From Macrosoma leucophasiata (lineage: Eukaryota > Arthropoda > Insecta > Lepidoptera > Hedylidae), in assembly GCA_036365455.1 (NCBI GenBank), contig JAWQUS010000004.1, positions 2,921,501 through 2,985,500 on the forward strand: DNA of 64,000 nucleotides. Direction: 5' to 3'. The position numbers and the translations under genes are program-made. How positions within the stretch are numbered: the first letter of the stretch is position 1; each line of letters begins with the position of its first letter. The notes beneath the pieces were generated by a model that was given only the letters and a program-made list of their open reading frames with translations, was not told the DNA's origin and made no database searches. This document shows positions 1 to 10,913 of the stretch, piece after piece.

Positions 1-29
1 TGTTTACCACTTGCATTACATAAAAAAAA
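1..29 (+). mobile_element. family A, 3' tail cut by window edge
   Basis: TGTTTACCACTTGCATTACA followed by an A-run matches the family A 3' end. The rest lies left of the window. Confidence 0.7.
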
Positions 30-147
30 ACTAAGGGAATAGACAGGACATTGCTATTGGTAGCATGGTTCCAATTTTATTGCATTCAATTAACTACACT
101 TTACCTTAGTAACATGACAGCTGACGTGAAAACGTCTTACTTAATAT

Positions 148-341
148 ATTTTTTTATGTAATAACGAACAAGCATGCAGTTCACATTGATGTTAAGTGAT
201 GACTACAGGCTATAGACACCCACACAATGACCAGAGGTCAATTGTCTGTGCTGGAAATTACAGGGCCGAACATTACTACCTGACCGGAACACGATAGTGC
301 TGAACATTACTATATAGCGGCAAGTATATTAGGTAAAATCC
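148..341 (-). mobile_element. family A copy with internal deletion
   Basis: Starts with a T-run plus ATGTAAT and ends in the GGCAAGTATATTAGGTAA segment. The central part around GCAGATGCGTTACC is missing and the head beyond AGGTAA is absent. Confidence 0.75.
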
Positions 342-884
342 GTCAAATCAATTTAAAAAGAAACTGGCTGTTTGATCCCGGTGTCTACTCTATTTATATT
401 GATTTTTCATTGGTATTGACAAAAATATTTTATAATACCTTAATTTCACCATACAGTTCACCGGTGTTTTACCACGCTGTGACGTCATAATATGCTACAA
501 CTTTACATGAGCTGTTTTGATTCATATCACAACTCGCAAAGTTTTTAATCATTGTATCTTAAAAACTTTTAATGATTGCTAAGATGTTCTGTAAAACACA
601 ATTTATTCTTTGAAAATTGTTTTTGGAAAAACATTAAAAAGCCAACGCCACTATTCTTCGAACTAATATAAGAACTAATTAATTAACACTTATACCTAAG
701 TCAATTATTTTTACACATTAACGCGTCGACATTTGTAAAAATGCGCATTAGCGGGTTAAGAAATACATCCTTTCATTATTAAACCACAAAAAAGCATCTG
801 AGAAATTTGTGAAAGTGAGCAGGTCATTTTTTGTGACCCTTATTAAAATGTAGGAATGGAGCAAGGAATGGTCACCTCGCAGCT
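342..884. other. no feature recognised
   Basis: AT-rich DNA. I see no open frame, family repeat or RNA gene. Confidence 0.5.
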
Positions 885-990
885 ATTTTTACTGCACTTT
901 TTCATTCAAGTCCAACTGTTACTCCGGATAGAGCAACATTTGAGTGGTCAAGTGTAAACAGGCTCCAAGGTACAGTCAGCAAAAGGTATA
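885..990 (+). repeat. direct repeat unit 1, partner at 2085-2185
   Basis: Shares TTTACTGCACT, TAGAGCAACATT, AGTGGTCAAG-like and AGGTACAGTCAGCA blocks in the same order with 2085-2185. It may be an old miniature element; its edges are not defined. Confidence 0.55.
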
Positions 991-1197
991 AATATTTTCT
1001 GCGTTCCAAAAAAAATCATTATGTAAGCGGCGCGTCATAAGAAGGCACTAGTCTACTTCATCTGTCAATGGGCGAGCGCAGATGGCGCTCCAGCCTAGAA
1101 TACAAATAACACTCAGCGAGTCATGAATGTCAAATATTACCTCACCCAATAATCGAAATCTAGTAGTGTCAAGTATATATACCACGCATCTGGTTCA

Positions 1198-1590
1198 ACT
1201 CAAAGACTACTGCACTGATTTTCATGCGGTTTTCACTGATATATATAGAGTAACCTTCATAGAAGACGCTGCTTTAACTTATTGAGGTACAACAAAACAA
1301 TGTATCGTGGAATATTTTATCTTTGGTAGGTCTACAAAAAAGTTTGTGATATCATATAGGTAACTATATTTTTTATGGATAAAACGTAATCGTAACTTCA
1401 CGCCTGTAATCCTCGAAGAGGTAGGCAGAGGTAAATGCATGCATTCAAGCATACATGCAAACACCCACGACTCGCCGGTTACGTTTTGGCTCATGTAACG
1501 GGTGGCGAACCTGTTGCCATCTCCGGGCACATTACCCAACTCCGAGATACTGGCTGGCAAAATACGGATGCGTTGCCACACCTGAGGCCT
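1198..1590 (-). mobile_element. SINE B copy 1 plus flanking tail (left arm of inverted repeat)
   Basis: 1392-1590 is the 3' two thirds of SINE B (complement of AGGCGTGAAGTTACG, GGTGGCGAACCTGTTGCC). 1198-1391 is a separate module ending in AAAATCAGTGCAGTAGTC-type sequence on the opposite strand. The whole block recurs inverted at about 2645-3080. Confidence 0.75.
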
Positions 1591-1631
1591 AAGATATTTT
1601 GCCTCTGTGATAGTTTATGTGGCCATACTTA

Positions 1632-1815
1632 ATCACTTGGAAATAATAGAATTTGCTTGTGATAGAATTACAAATATAAAATTAAAGCGAATAACAACTG
1701 ATACGTTGATTAATATGTCAAAGTAAATAAATTAATAATAGTCCAAAAATACTTAATAATAAAAATAGGTATCAACAGAATGTTCCATACTCTCTTTTAC
1801 AAACGGCAAGATAAG
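1632..1815 (-). repeat. family J repeat copy 1
   Basis: Contains CACTTGGAAATAATAGAATT, AATAACAACTGATACGTTG and GTTCCATACTCTCTTTTAC. The same blocks occur inverted at 51583-51775. It is about 185 bp, non-coding and AT-rich. Confidence 0.7.
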
Positions 1816-1904
1816 ACTAAACAAAAAAATATGGGACATTCCTTGTCATTCACTGGCAGAGTTCCAAAGCCCACATTACTGAGAAAAAACCTGCCAAAAC
1901 AAAA

Positions 1905-2000
1905 CATATTATCCGGAACACGATAGTGCTGAAAATTGGCCTTGGGCGGCACATTATTTGGCGATGTGGTGCTTATGCTCTCAACCTCTGCCACTAGAAC
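1905..2000 (-). mobile_element. old family A fragment
   Basis: Recognisable only from CCGGAACACGATAGTGCTGA and the diverged head GATGTGGTGCTTATGCTCTC. Confidence 0.5.
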
Positions 2001-2084
2001 AGTAAAGAAATTTTGTAAATTGAACAAAATCAACATTTTATGTCACCCTTTGAAAATGGAAGACTCGAGCTGAGAACGGTAATT

Positions 2085-2185
2085 TTACTGCACTATTTCA
2101 TTAAAATCGAACTGTCACTTCAAATAGAGCAACATTCGAGCGGTCAAGCGCAAACAAGCCCCGAGGTACAGTCAGCAACATAAAT
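2085..2185 (+). repeat. direct repeat unit 2, partner at 885-990
   Basis: Second copy of the block ending in GGTACAGTCAGCA, about 1.2 kb from the first. The stretch 2186-2580 that follows shows nothing else. Confidence 0.55.
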
Positions 2186-2584
2186 AACCCACAGCGAGAT
2201 ATGAAGATGTCGGGCGATTTAATGAAATGTCAAAATATCTCGCTCATTGATTGCGCGAAGTGATCGTAAATCGTCGCTCGCTTGTTTCTCTTGCTGATTG
2301 TACTTGTTTATATACCATCGATGGTAAGACCTTTTATTTGAGAGTTTGTTGCCTTTGGGAGTGTTTTTATGATCATTATTGAAGACGTAAAATATTTATA
2401 ATACATTTTATTGATCAATTTATAAGAATTTTTAAGGTGACAAAAGTATTTAACCTGATCAGGATTAAAACTATTTGTATTGGTCTAAATAGATTTCAAA
2501 TAACGCCGTGGTAAGTCATATTTTTTTTCGAAATAACAATTAATGGGTCTATATTCTATAAATTCTCTAGTAAAGCTGTCCATA

Positions 2585-2880
2585 AAAACTACTACTACGC
2601 TGGAGGTCCCAGGTTCGATTCCCGCGTTGGGGGCTATCAGAGATAATGGTTTAAAATCCTTTATCTCTGGTTCTATTGGGATTTTTCCATTTTCTGGAAG
2701 TTTCCCAGTATCTCGGGATTGGGTAATATGCCCGGAGATGGCAACAGGTTCGCCACCTGTTACATGGGCTAAAACGTAACCGGCGAGTCGTGGGTTGGAG
2801 GTCGTTTGCATGCATGCTTGAATGCATGCATTTGCCTTTGCCTACCTCTTCGAGGATTACAGGCGTGAAGTTACGATTAC
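2585..2880 (+). mobile_element. SINE B copy 2 (tRNA-derived)
   Basis: Starts inside the tRNA-like head at ACTACTACTACGCTGGAGG and keeps the B box GGTTCGATTCC. The body follows (AGAGATAA, TTTCTGGAAGTTTCCCAGTA) with the end AGGCGTGAAGTTACG. Confidence 0.85.
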
Positions 2881-3131
2881 GTTTTACCCATAAAAAATAT
2901 GTTATATAGTTACCTATATGATATCGCAAACTTTTTTGTAGACCTACCAAAGATAAAATATTCCACGATACATTGTTTTGTTATATCTCAATAAGTTAAA
3001 GCAGCGTCTTCTATGAAGGTCACTATATATATATATCAGTGAAAACCGCATGAAAATCAGTGCAGTAGTCTTTGAGTTTATCGCGAACAGATAGACAGAC
3101 GCGGCAGGGGTATTTGTTTTATTATATTTAT
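2881..3131 (+). mobile_element. transposon 3' tail next to SINE B (right arm)
   Basis: The text AAAATCAGTGCAGTAGTCTT, GAGTTTATCGCGAACAGATA and GACAGACGCGG is the usual wording of lepidopteran Helitron or RTE-type ends. It mirrors 1198-1391. Confidence 0.6.
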
Positions 3132-3138
3132 AGATTAA

Positions 3139-3282
3139 CCCCCTTATTCATAAACGTACATAAGATACGTTTTAGCTGTAGAATGCTTTGTCTTTGTCAG
3201 TTGCACTGTCAAATGTGCAGGATAGAAAAAGACAGGAGATATTAGCAACACTTTAACTAAAATACGTTTATGAATAAGGGGG
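3139..3282. mobile_element. piggyBac-like MITE copy 1
   Basis: Preceded by TTAA, it begins CCCCCTTATTCATAAACG and ends CGTTTATGAATAAGGGGG, perfect 18-bp inverted ends. The right flank is TAAG, so the TTAA has decayed there. It is 144 bp and cannot encode a transposase. A second copy lies at 39780. Confidence 0.8.
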
Positions 3283-4410
3283 TAAGTACATAAGCGATTG
3301 ATATACCTATGATAAATAGCTATAATATGTATCGATTAAATTACGTAATAAATTATTGTTGGAAATTAACAAAATCTTCTTAAAGGAGACGTTTTAAAAT
3401 GTATGGAGCTTGGGTTCGAGTCCGCATCTTGTACACATATTGAGAGAAGAAGCATAAAATACTAAATCTGTTTCAGCTATTCAAATCTTTTATTATTGTT
3501 GGAAGTATATTTCAAAAACAAGAATGTCATAGTGGCAATATGGCAACATATTCTTGTCATACAAAAATAAGGTACATAAAATAAATATTTCCGTCAAAAA
3601 AACAACGATTCAAATTATTTTTTGTGTATTTTTTCATGATTCTACGCTACGTACCTATTTGTGCACAAGGTGCGGGCCCAACGTGGAACTCGTCCTTTGC
3701 TTATTATGCAAATCACGCATCTAAAAAAATCTAGTAAAAGCGCATAATATTCACAATTCCTTGCGCCGGTTATTTCCGGTTTCAACCAGCCAATACCGAT
3801 GTCATTACAGGCCCGGTGCGCGAAATCCTAATTGCTAATTTTTAATTCGCCTTCTTTGAAAATTCCCTTTTTAATTTCACCGGCAGCTGCGCGACCGTGT
3901 CCATTCTTTTTTTTTTTAAACTTCAAATTAAGAACCGTTTACGAAATGCCAGCAAATAATCAGCTGTCATTGTTATCGGCCAGTATTAATGAGATTGTCA
4001 TCTTGAAATCAAATTACGGATTTCAGTGTTTATCTTTTTTAAATGATAAAGGATAATGAGTGTGTGTTCCGACGTTCTTGCAACTATCGGGCCGATCGGC
4101 AACTGTCACATTTAGATTTTCTTTTTTTTTTTGTTGAGGCATATTCTGAGTTTTTTTTTGCTAAGTAGGTGCCAAAGCTTTCTTGACATAATGCTAATAA
4201 TTATATTATTATTGTTCAATATTAAATTAAGCAGTTTTATAAAGAAAAACAAGTTTAGACTATTTTCTTACTAAACAAAGTTAACTTTATTTTTTAATAG
4301 TTTTTCCTTTTACACGTTTTTTTTTATTTTTTCTATTTCATGCGCTTTAAATCCAATTTCAAATATTTTTTGTATCTTCTTTATATCCTATTCGTAAGTC
4401 GCTTTCATAT
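3283..4410. other. mostly unique DNA, no gene recognised
   Basis: No family repeat was seen. 3640-4120 is less AT-rich and non-repetitive (for example GTTATTTCCGGTTTC and GGCAGCTGCGCGACC). It could hold regulatory DNA but shows no open frame of note. Confidence 0.4.
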
Positions 4411-4597
4411 TTATACTGAGTTTATAAAGCTGAAGAGTTTGTTTGTTTGTATGAACGCGTTAATCTCAGGAACTACTCGTCCAATTTGAAAAGTTCTTTC
4501 AGTGTTAGATAGCCCATTTATCGAGGAAGGCTATGTATCATTACGCTATGACTAATAGGAGCGGAGCAGCGCGGGCGAAGCCAGGACGGGCGGCTAG
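4411..4597 (+). mobile_element. short non-autonomous Helitron
   Basis: Begins near TTATACTGAGTTTATAAAGC, has the GAAGAGTTTGTTTGTTTG segment, a GCGGGCGAAGCC hairpin region, and ends CTAG before T. Confidence 0.75.
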
Positions 4598-4661
4598 TGA
4601 AATGATGAATAGAAGCAACTTCATATCTTTTCAACGCTCATTCGATAAATTTAATAATAAT

Positions 4662-4946
4662 AGTGTGGTAGAGCTCTAGTGATGGAGCTCGCGGTCGTAG
4701 GCACCACCGCATTATCTAATATACTTGCCGCTAAATGGTAGTGTTCAGCACTATCGTGTTCCGGTCAGGTAGTAATGTTCGGCCCTGTAATTTCCAGAGA
4801 CACAGAGGCATAACACCTTAGGCCTCAGGAGTGGTAACGCACCTGCATTTTGACCTTGGTCTTTGTGTGGGTGTCTATAGGCTGCAGTCATCACATAACA
4901 TCAATGAGAACTGCATGCTTGTTTGCCACTTCCATTACATAAAAAA
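4662..4946 (+). mobile_element. family A, full length
   Basis: Runs from the GGTAGAGCTCTAGTGATGGAG head to CCATTACATAAAAAA. Confidence 0.85.
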
Positions 4947-5055
4947 GATGATGAAACCTACCATTATGGAATTTGACAATATGATAACAACAAAACCAAT
5001 TATCTTGAACAACGAGCAGATGAACAACATGTATGTTTGTGCATTACTTATACGT

Positions 5056-5222
5056 TGTTGTATCTTCACGCCAGGTCCCTAACGGGGTAGGCAGAGAGTG
5101 TAGAGCGCCAGATATCCCGGTTCTGACAAACCTCTCGTGCCTCGTCTACCTTCATCATTCTCTTCATACATGCACGCCGATTCATAAGACTTTTGACCCC
5201 ACCATCAGACAGAACTCGACCT
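5056..5222 (-). pseudogene. family D LINE 3' end, fragment
   Basis: Complement of the last part of the same LINE reading frame as 20333-20760 (CACGCCAGGTCCCTAACGGG, ending near CAGACAGAACTCGAC). It is heavily 5' truncated and non-functional. Confidence 0.75.
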
Positions 5223-5488
5223 ATCGATTACTTATACGTAATCTTGGAAACTACTTTAAAACACTCCACTGCAGATAATATTACATTTAATTAGCATAAT
5301 TAACAAATTATTACCAACTTTATCTTGTAGATGCATTTAATAATGAGTAAATAAATTCATTAAGAATGGCTCATTAATAGGTAGGTGTCGATAAGTGCTG
5401 GTCGGGTGAAGTATTTCATTTTAAAATACTTCTTTCAATAATTATGTTTCTATTCATGAATTACCTACATATTTGAAAAAAAAAATTG

Positions 5489-5657
5489 TTTTATGTATTG
5501 GAAGTAGCAAACAAGCATGCAGTTCACATTGCCGTTAAGTGATTATATTAACTACCACCTGACCGGAACACGACAGAGCTGAACATTACCAATTAGCGTA
5601 GGTAAGTATATAAGGCAATGCCGTGGTGCCTACACTCGCGAGCTCCGTCACTCTGTG
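5489..5657 (-). mobile_element. family A, internally deleted
   Basis: Has the tail and head, but the central block between GTTAAGTGAT and CTACCACCTGACCGG is missing. Confidence 0.7.
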
Positions 5658-5698
5658 CCGGAAATTATAAGGCCATACATGTAATTGCCGGCACAGAG
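5651..5698. repeat. snap-back hairpin at junction of two family A pieces
   Basis: Arms 5651-5667 and 5682-5698 pair at 16 of 17 positions (CTCTGTGCCGGAAATTA), loop 14 nt. The minus-oriented family A copy on the left turns into a plus-oriented one on the right here. Confidence 0.75.
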
Positions 5699-5830
5699 GC
5701 TTAACACCTCAGGAGTGGTAACGCACCTGCATTTTGACCTTTGTCTTTGTGTGGGTGTTTATACGCTGCAGTCATCACTTCACATCAATGAGAACTGCAT
5801 GCTTGTTTGCCGCATCGATTTCACAAAAAA
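5657..5830 (+). mobile_element. family A, 5'-truncated copy
   Basis: Covers GGCACAGAGGCTTAACACC to TTTCACAAAAAAAAA. A scrap of another minus copy (AAATGCAGATGCGTGTCCAC) follows to about 5900. Confidence 0.75.
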
Positions 5831-5901
5831 AAATCTACACAAAAATCGATGCCTAGTCTAAATGCAGATGCGTGTCCACTTTTGAGACGGTCTAGGCCAA
5901 T

Positions 5902-6355
5902 AAGTCGTTTTGCCTCTGAGGATTAAAACGAGTCTTAAATATAAATAATTCACTGGAGGCTTGCAAAAAAGAAATGTTTAGCTCCCTATAAAGAGACAAA
6001 GTGTGAAGATACCTACCCCTTTTAATTATTATCCTTTGTACCTCTTTTAATTTGTGGTAAATTATAAAAACTTCTATGTTGCACAATGAGATATTTGTTT
6101 CATTGCAAACAACGTATTTAATAAATGTATAGGCGTGTCTGTGTATTCGTACATAACTCATGAACATTTGACTCTTGCAGCTGCTGATATGGATGCGGTT
6201 ACTGTGTGCAACCGCATTTATATTAAGTTGTAAACACTTTCTTGTTTTTGAGACTGAGTTCAAATTTCTATGCATAACAATAAATAATGGTCTACGTAAA
6301 AGTAACCAATAACAACTGTCTTAGTTTAAATTTTGAAGCAAAATTGTAAATTATA
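5902..6355. other. no feature recognised
   Basis: AT-rich DNA. A 127-codon minus-strand open frame here has no recognisable motif and low-complexity composition. Confidence 0.4.
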
Positions 6356-6359
6356 GTCT

Positions 6360-6880
6360 ATACCTGAATATTGCTCTCTGGGATACTGCTCTCATTTGTG
6401 GGCAGGAGCCCCCAAACACCAGCTTGGTCCACTTGACTCCCTACAAAAACGCGCCGTTCGTATTGTTAACGATCCAGGACAGACTCGAACATCTGAGCCT
6501 GCGTAGAGACATTGGGAGTCTGTGTATGTTGTACCGTCTCTAAAATGGTGAGTGCTCTGCTGAACTGTTTGACATGGTGCCACCGTCTCTTTTCCTACAC
6601 CGTACTACCCGCTGAAGAGAGAAGTTCCACCCTCACCGACTGGACACCTGGCAGTGCTCAACGGTGCGGTTTTCAAGTTCGTTCCTGTCCAGAACGTGTA
6701 TATTGTGGAATGAACTTCCCTCTGAGGTGTTCCCAAGGTACTACAATATGGAGTTCTTCAAAAATGGCGTCAAAAGAGTCCTTCAGGGCTGGCAGCGCGT
6801 TGGCAACTCCCCTGGTTTAAAATGTTCGTAGGCGACGGTGCCCACTTTCCATCAGGTGGCCCGTTTGCTTGTCTGTCGAA
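6360..6880 (+). pseudogene. jockey/CR1-type LINE, C-terminal end of reverse transcriptase
   Basis: A 5'-truncated non-LTR retrotransposon, broken by stops and frame changes. In successive frames it reads pieces typical of the region after the reverse-transcriptase catalytic core: SHLWAGAPKHQLGPLDSLQK, a run of RRDIGSLCMLYRL type, and LWNELPSEVFPRYYNMEF followed by VKRVLQGWQRVGNSP and a stop at 6829-6831. The catalytic YxDD region is absent, so only the last third of ORF2 was ever inserted or kept. The 3' UTR (CAGGTGGCCCGTTTGCTTGT) runs to about 6885, where a SINE B fragment begins. 43676-43820 is the 3' end of the same family on the other strand. Confidence 0.8.
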
Positions 6881-6891
6881 CTTAAAAATTC

Positions 6892-7000
6892 TCCGGTTAC
6901 GTTTTTGGCCCATGTAACAGGTGGCGAGCCTGTTGCTATCTCCGGGCACATTACAAAAATTCGAGGTACTGGGCAACTTCCAGAAAATAGAAATATCCCA
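6892..7000 (-). mobile_element. SINE B copy 3, middle fragment
   Basis: Complement of the B body: GGCCCATGTAACAGGTGGCG, ATCTCCGGGCACATTAC and ACTTCCAGAAAATAG. Head and 3' end are missing. Confidence 0.75.
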
Positions 7001-7626
7001 ATAGAACCATAGATAATGGGATATGAGTATAAAATAAACCTGTCGTGGTTGCCGTTGTTCACGAGGTGCGAAGGTGCACCCTATCCCAGGCACCTAAGGA
7101 TGGTCCTGACATATTTAGGTAGGGACATGGTGGAGCCGCGAGGAGGCGGCTAAGGATCGAACTCCTTTGACGTTCGCGCTCCCTAAGCCTGAACTGTGTG
7201 CCCGTGAACCCCTCCACCCGGGTGTCTTGTGACCACTCATAGCACCAGGCCGGTATTGTAATTTGTATGGGCGGATTGGGCTGTTAGATGCATAGTAGAG
7301 AAATCCCCAGCTGGTTAGAGTGCACGTCACTAGCATTGGTTAGAACTGGAACCGAAGGGCTCGAAAGCAAGAGGCCGCCGGCGGTCGGCGGCTGATGGCG
7401 GACGAGTCGGAACACCGGTCTTAGTGAGTCTCAAACTCGCCGTTTATTCTTCTAGATAGGAGTAAGGACTAGATCTAGGAGAATAAACGGGCATGATAGG
7501 TTTCCCGGAGTTAAATATAAGGCCTCAAAAGTGTCAACCAACGGATGCGTTGAGACCTTTTGTGTTTTTGTGTGGACGCTCTTCACTCCATCAAGGTGAA
7601 CTTTTAAGCCAGAAATGTTTTAACAA
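7001..7626. other. GC-rich block, probably an unidentified retroelement end
   Basis: The block is markedly GC-richer than its surroundings (for example GAGGCCGCCGGCGGTCGGCG). It has a small inverted pair CGCCGTTTATTCTTCTAGAT / CTAGGAGAATAAACGG around 7438-7492. No intact frame longer than 73 codons. I cannot name the family. Confidence 0.4.
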
Positions 7627-7985
7627 AAAACCGGACAAGTGAGAGTTCGACTCAGGTGGTGAGGGTTCCTACATAATCTAAAATTTTAGATTTAATTTGA
7701 ATACTCAAACTTCTTATAGGTTTTCCAGTAATCTATAGGCAAAGAACTATTTTCCACATTTATTTCAAAATTTTAAGTTCAGTAGTTTCGGAGATACGGG
7801 GGGAATGATCAATTTTCGTGTTCATCTTTGGGTCACCAATTTACACATATTCATCAAATTTCAACTTAATCGGTCGAGTAGTTTCGCAGGTTGGAGCAAA
7901 TTGGCTGTGACAGACGGACAGACAGACAGACGCACGAGTGATCCTATAAGTGTTCCTTTTTTCCTTTTAAGGTACGGAACCCTAA
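7627..7985. mobile_element. family H element copy 1
   Basis: Ends carry GAGGGTTCC on the left and GGTACGGAACCCTAAAAA on the right. Inside are TTAAGTTCAGTAGTTTCGGA and GACAGACGGACAGACAGAC. A longer copy lies inverted at 55205-55738. Class unknown; too short to be autonomous. Confidence 0.65.
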
Positions 7986-8596
7986 AAAGTTTCTTTTTCA
8001 AAACATATTTTTTATGAAGCAACTTAATAAATAGATACGATATCGATAGCTATATAACTCTTTAAAGGACAAAGTGATAATAAAATGTTGTTTGCCATCC
8101 GGCATATGTTTCTGGCTCGATTATTCGATAATCGATATGGTTAATGAAATGTTGTTTACCAGTTATTTATTCGCTGCAATGATATATTTTAACTCGCAAG
8201 GTTGATTAGCTGATATCTCGATAACTAATCGATAGTCTTTGTTAATGTTTACAATTAATCCAGACACTTCATTAACTGTTTTATTATGGTAATTCATATG
8301 CTTTGTTCACTTAGTTAAATGCAACCTGCATTTTAACTTGCACTTTAAATATTTATGGTAGAGTTTCATAGTATCGGAACACCAAAGTGTTGGAGCCAAC
8401 GCATTAACTAATCCACTTTCCGCTAAAAGGTATACTATTATGAACAGGAATAATTACTAAGTAGGTACTCAAGTTAACACAGGAAATTAAAATACTATCA
8501 AAAAAAAAAATTAACCGCACGGTAGATACTCAACAATTAATATTGAATTGCAAATCCAGCCTCCGAACGACATAGTCGGCTAGTTTCGACTTCTTA
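7986..8596. other. AT-rich DNA with three ATCGAT sites and an old family A scrap
   Basis: ATCGAT occurs at 8042-8047, 8131-8136 and 8228-8233. 8354-8450 is a very diverged plus-strand family A head (GGTAGAGTTTCATAGTATCG). Confidence 0.45.
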
Positions 8597-8770
8597 GAGC
8601 GTTATCTCCATATTCTGTGGTTATCTCTGCTGCACACGAAATAGATAAATAATCTATTCCGTGCCGCTGCACACTGCCTACATAAGCACTGATAGTCCGG
8701 TATTGGTCAAAACTTGATCAAAATGTTCGACAAACGTCACATAAAGTAAGGTGCGAAGGAGATAACGCTC
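8597..8770. mobile_element. TA-flanked MITE
   Basis: Perfect 13-bp inverted ends, GAGCGTTATCTCC and GGAGATAACGCTC, directly flanked by TA on both sides. This is the pattern of Tc1/mariner-type miniature elements. It is 174 bp and non-coding. Confidence 0.7.
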
Positions 8771-8772
8771 TA

Positions 8773-9711
8773 CAGACCCGAAATAAGCCGCAGTCTCCTT
8801 CCTAAGGTCGATGTCACAGTACAAAAATGAACAGTATGGAAACTACGTCCATAACGTTGAAACGGTACACTCACACAAACATGCGCATCGACGAGGCCCC
8901 TAAGCGGTACTCGCGGTGCTGCAGTAGTGAGACGCACACTACTCCTTTGTGTATGTGTGCCGTTTCGAACGTATTGTACGTAGTTACCATACTGTTCATA
9001 TTTGTACTGTATCGATGTGAAATATTTATTTTTGGATAAGTACTATAAATGCGTTGTGTTAGGGCTTCAAAATACATTGTATAACGTTTCGCTTACCAGG
9101 ATTTGTGTTTACAAGATTTGACAGATCACTCGAATTGGTGTCGAATACTGTCAGCCAGCGACACCAATTTGCGGTGACAAGTTCACGCGATAATGGCTCT
9201 TCTATTGTTTTGTTATTTATATTTCTGTGATCTAAACAGACTGTTATATTTGTTCGTTGATTGATATCCATAAAAAGATAAAAATAAAAAAGAGTTTGGC
9301 TAAGCATAAAGGCGTTACAATAATACCTACACAATGTGCGTACAAAGTAAGTTTTAAGCTTGACATGCTCTATCAGTTAGTGATATTAATAAATCAACCG
9401 TTTTCTATCACCTTATATAGTTGTAATCGATCCATTAGAATTACAAATACATCCCCCTTTTTAAGTTAGTACAAAATTACAAGTGTTGGAAAATAATTTT
9501 GTAGTGACATAAACATTGGTTATGTTTATTTTATTCATGACAGTTGTAAAGAAGTTTGCGAAGAATAAACTAATTAGAAATAGGTATTTATCAATTTATG
9601 TTTATTCATGTTTCTGTGTATTGAGAAACATTGCGACAATTTAATCACACTTTTTTGCAGATGCAAAAATGCTTCGAATGACAACGAACAAATTTTCGCT
9701 TTCTATTTTTA
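8773..9711. other. no gene recognised
   Basis: Unique-looking DNA. A small hairpin (AATTGGTGTCG at 9133-9143 with CGACACCAATT at 9159-9169) is the only structure noted. Confidence 0.4.
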
Positions 9712-9860
9712 TACAGATTACATGGATGTTAAATGATGCAGCCTATGGACATCTACACAAAAACCAGAGGCCAAAATGCAGATACGTTGACATTCGTGAG
9801 ACCTGAGTCTTTATGTTTCTGATAGTTATTACGGGACCCTACATTACCACCTCAACGCAT
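9712..9860 (-). mobile_element. older-subfamily family A fragment
   Basis: Complement of the older A wording: ACACAAAAACCAGAGGCC, GATAGTTATTACGGGACC. Confidence 0.65.
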
Positions 9861-9869
9861 TTTTTTAAA

Positions 9870-10180
9870 TATCGATTAAGGTCCGTAGAGACAAAAAATT
9901 ACTAAGTTTTGTTATAAACTGTTAGACGAAAAACCTTTTTTTTAGGGAAACAGTCTTTGACAATATTATTATTACGCTTATTAATATTGAACTCAGACGA
10001 AAAATAATTTAGCTTGTAGATACCTCTAGTTTAATTTTGAATGAATTTGATATTGGCTAACATGATTCGGTTGCTCTCTTCTTTAACTTGACCTTAATAG
10101 AAACCTTCAACAGATTTGAGGGCCTCGACCACGCGCTCTGCCTACGGGCCGCTGAGGTCCAAATCCGGCACTGGTCTAAA
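9870..10180 (+). mobile_element. family L hAT-like element copy 1, 5'-truncated
   Basis: Contains AAACTGTTAGACGAAAAACC, ATAATTTAGCTTGTAGATAC and TTAACTTGACCTTAATAGAA, and ends AAATCCGGCACTG. The same order is seen at 54822-55892. The CCGGCACTG end is a hAT-type terminus. Confidence 0.65.
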
Positions 10181-10257
10181 GTATTCATTCATTTACCAAC
10201 TATAAACGTACATGCAGTTCGCATGCTTGTTTGCCACCATCATAGCTATAATAATGA

Positions 10258-10509
10258 TCTGGAGCTCGCGGGCAAAGGTACCATCGCATTACCTAATATA
10301 TTTGCCGCTGAATGGTAGTGTTCAGCATTATCGTGTTCCGGTCAGGTGGTAACACACGGCTCTGTCATTTCCGGCACAGAGGCATAACACCTTAGGCCTC
10401 ACGAGTGGTAACGCATCTGCATTTTGAACTCTGGTCTTATAGGCTGCAGTCATCACTTAACATCAATGTGAACTGCATGCTTGCTTGCCACGTTCATGAC
10501 ATAAAAAAA
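10258..10509 (+). mobile_element. family A, nearly full
   Basis: Runs from GGAGCTCGCGGGCAAAGGTA to GACATAAAAAAAA. A short tail scrap of another copy lies at 10205-10245. Confidence 0.8.
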
Positions 10510-10913
10510 ATCGAACGATGTCGCAAGTGTAAATATAGTTTGAAAGTAAGTTGAAAAATAAACAAATAACTCAACTATAAGAGCAAACATAAATTATTGT
10601 AAAGATATCATTAAATCTACGCCAGTACAAGGATTTATAAATACATGTTTACTTATACCAGTGTAGCGTAACCTCATTAATTGCAATAATTTTTCTTCAT
10701 CGTATCTATTCGCTGAAATATGCTTTTCTACATTTTCTCGTTAATATCATAGTAATACGGGTGAAGAATTTAAACGATTCTGTAAATAATGTTATCGTTT
10801 TGTTCTTCGAAACAAACAGATATTTCTGTGTCTTCTCGATCTATACCTGCAACAGATATTTTCCTTTTCGTTATCATTTCGACGTAAACTCGTTGAAATA
10901 AAACTGTTACTAT
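10510..10913. other. no feature recognised
   Basis: AT-rich. A minus open frame of 153 codons (10770-11231) crosses the edge of the next transposon and shows no motif. Confidence 0.4.

Noticed and set aside
7001..7626. Host exon in the GC-rich block
   Set aside because: No frame stays open beyond about 73 codons, no splice-site-bounded coding pattern, and its flanks are LINE, SINE and family H pieces; more likely retroelement.
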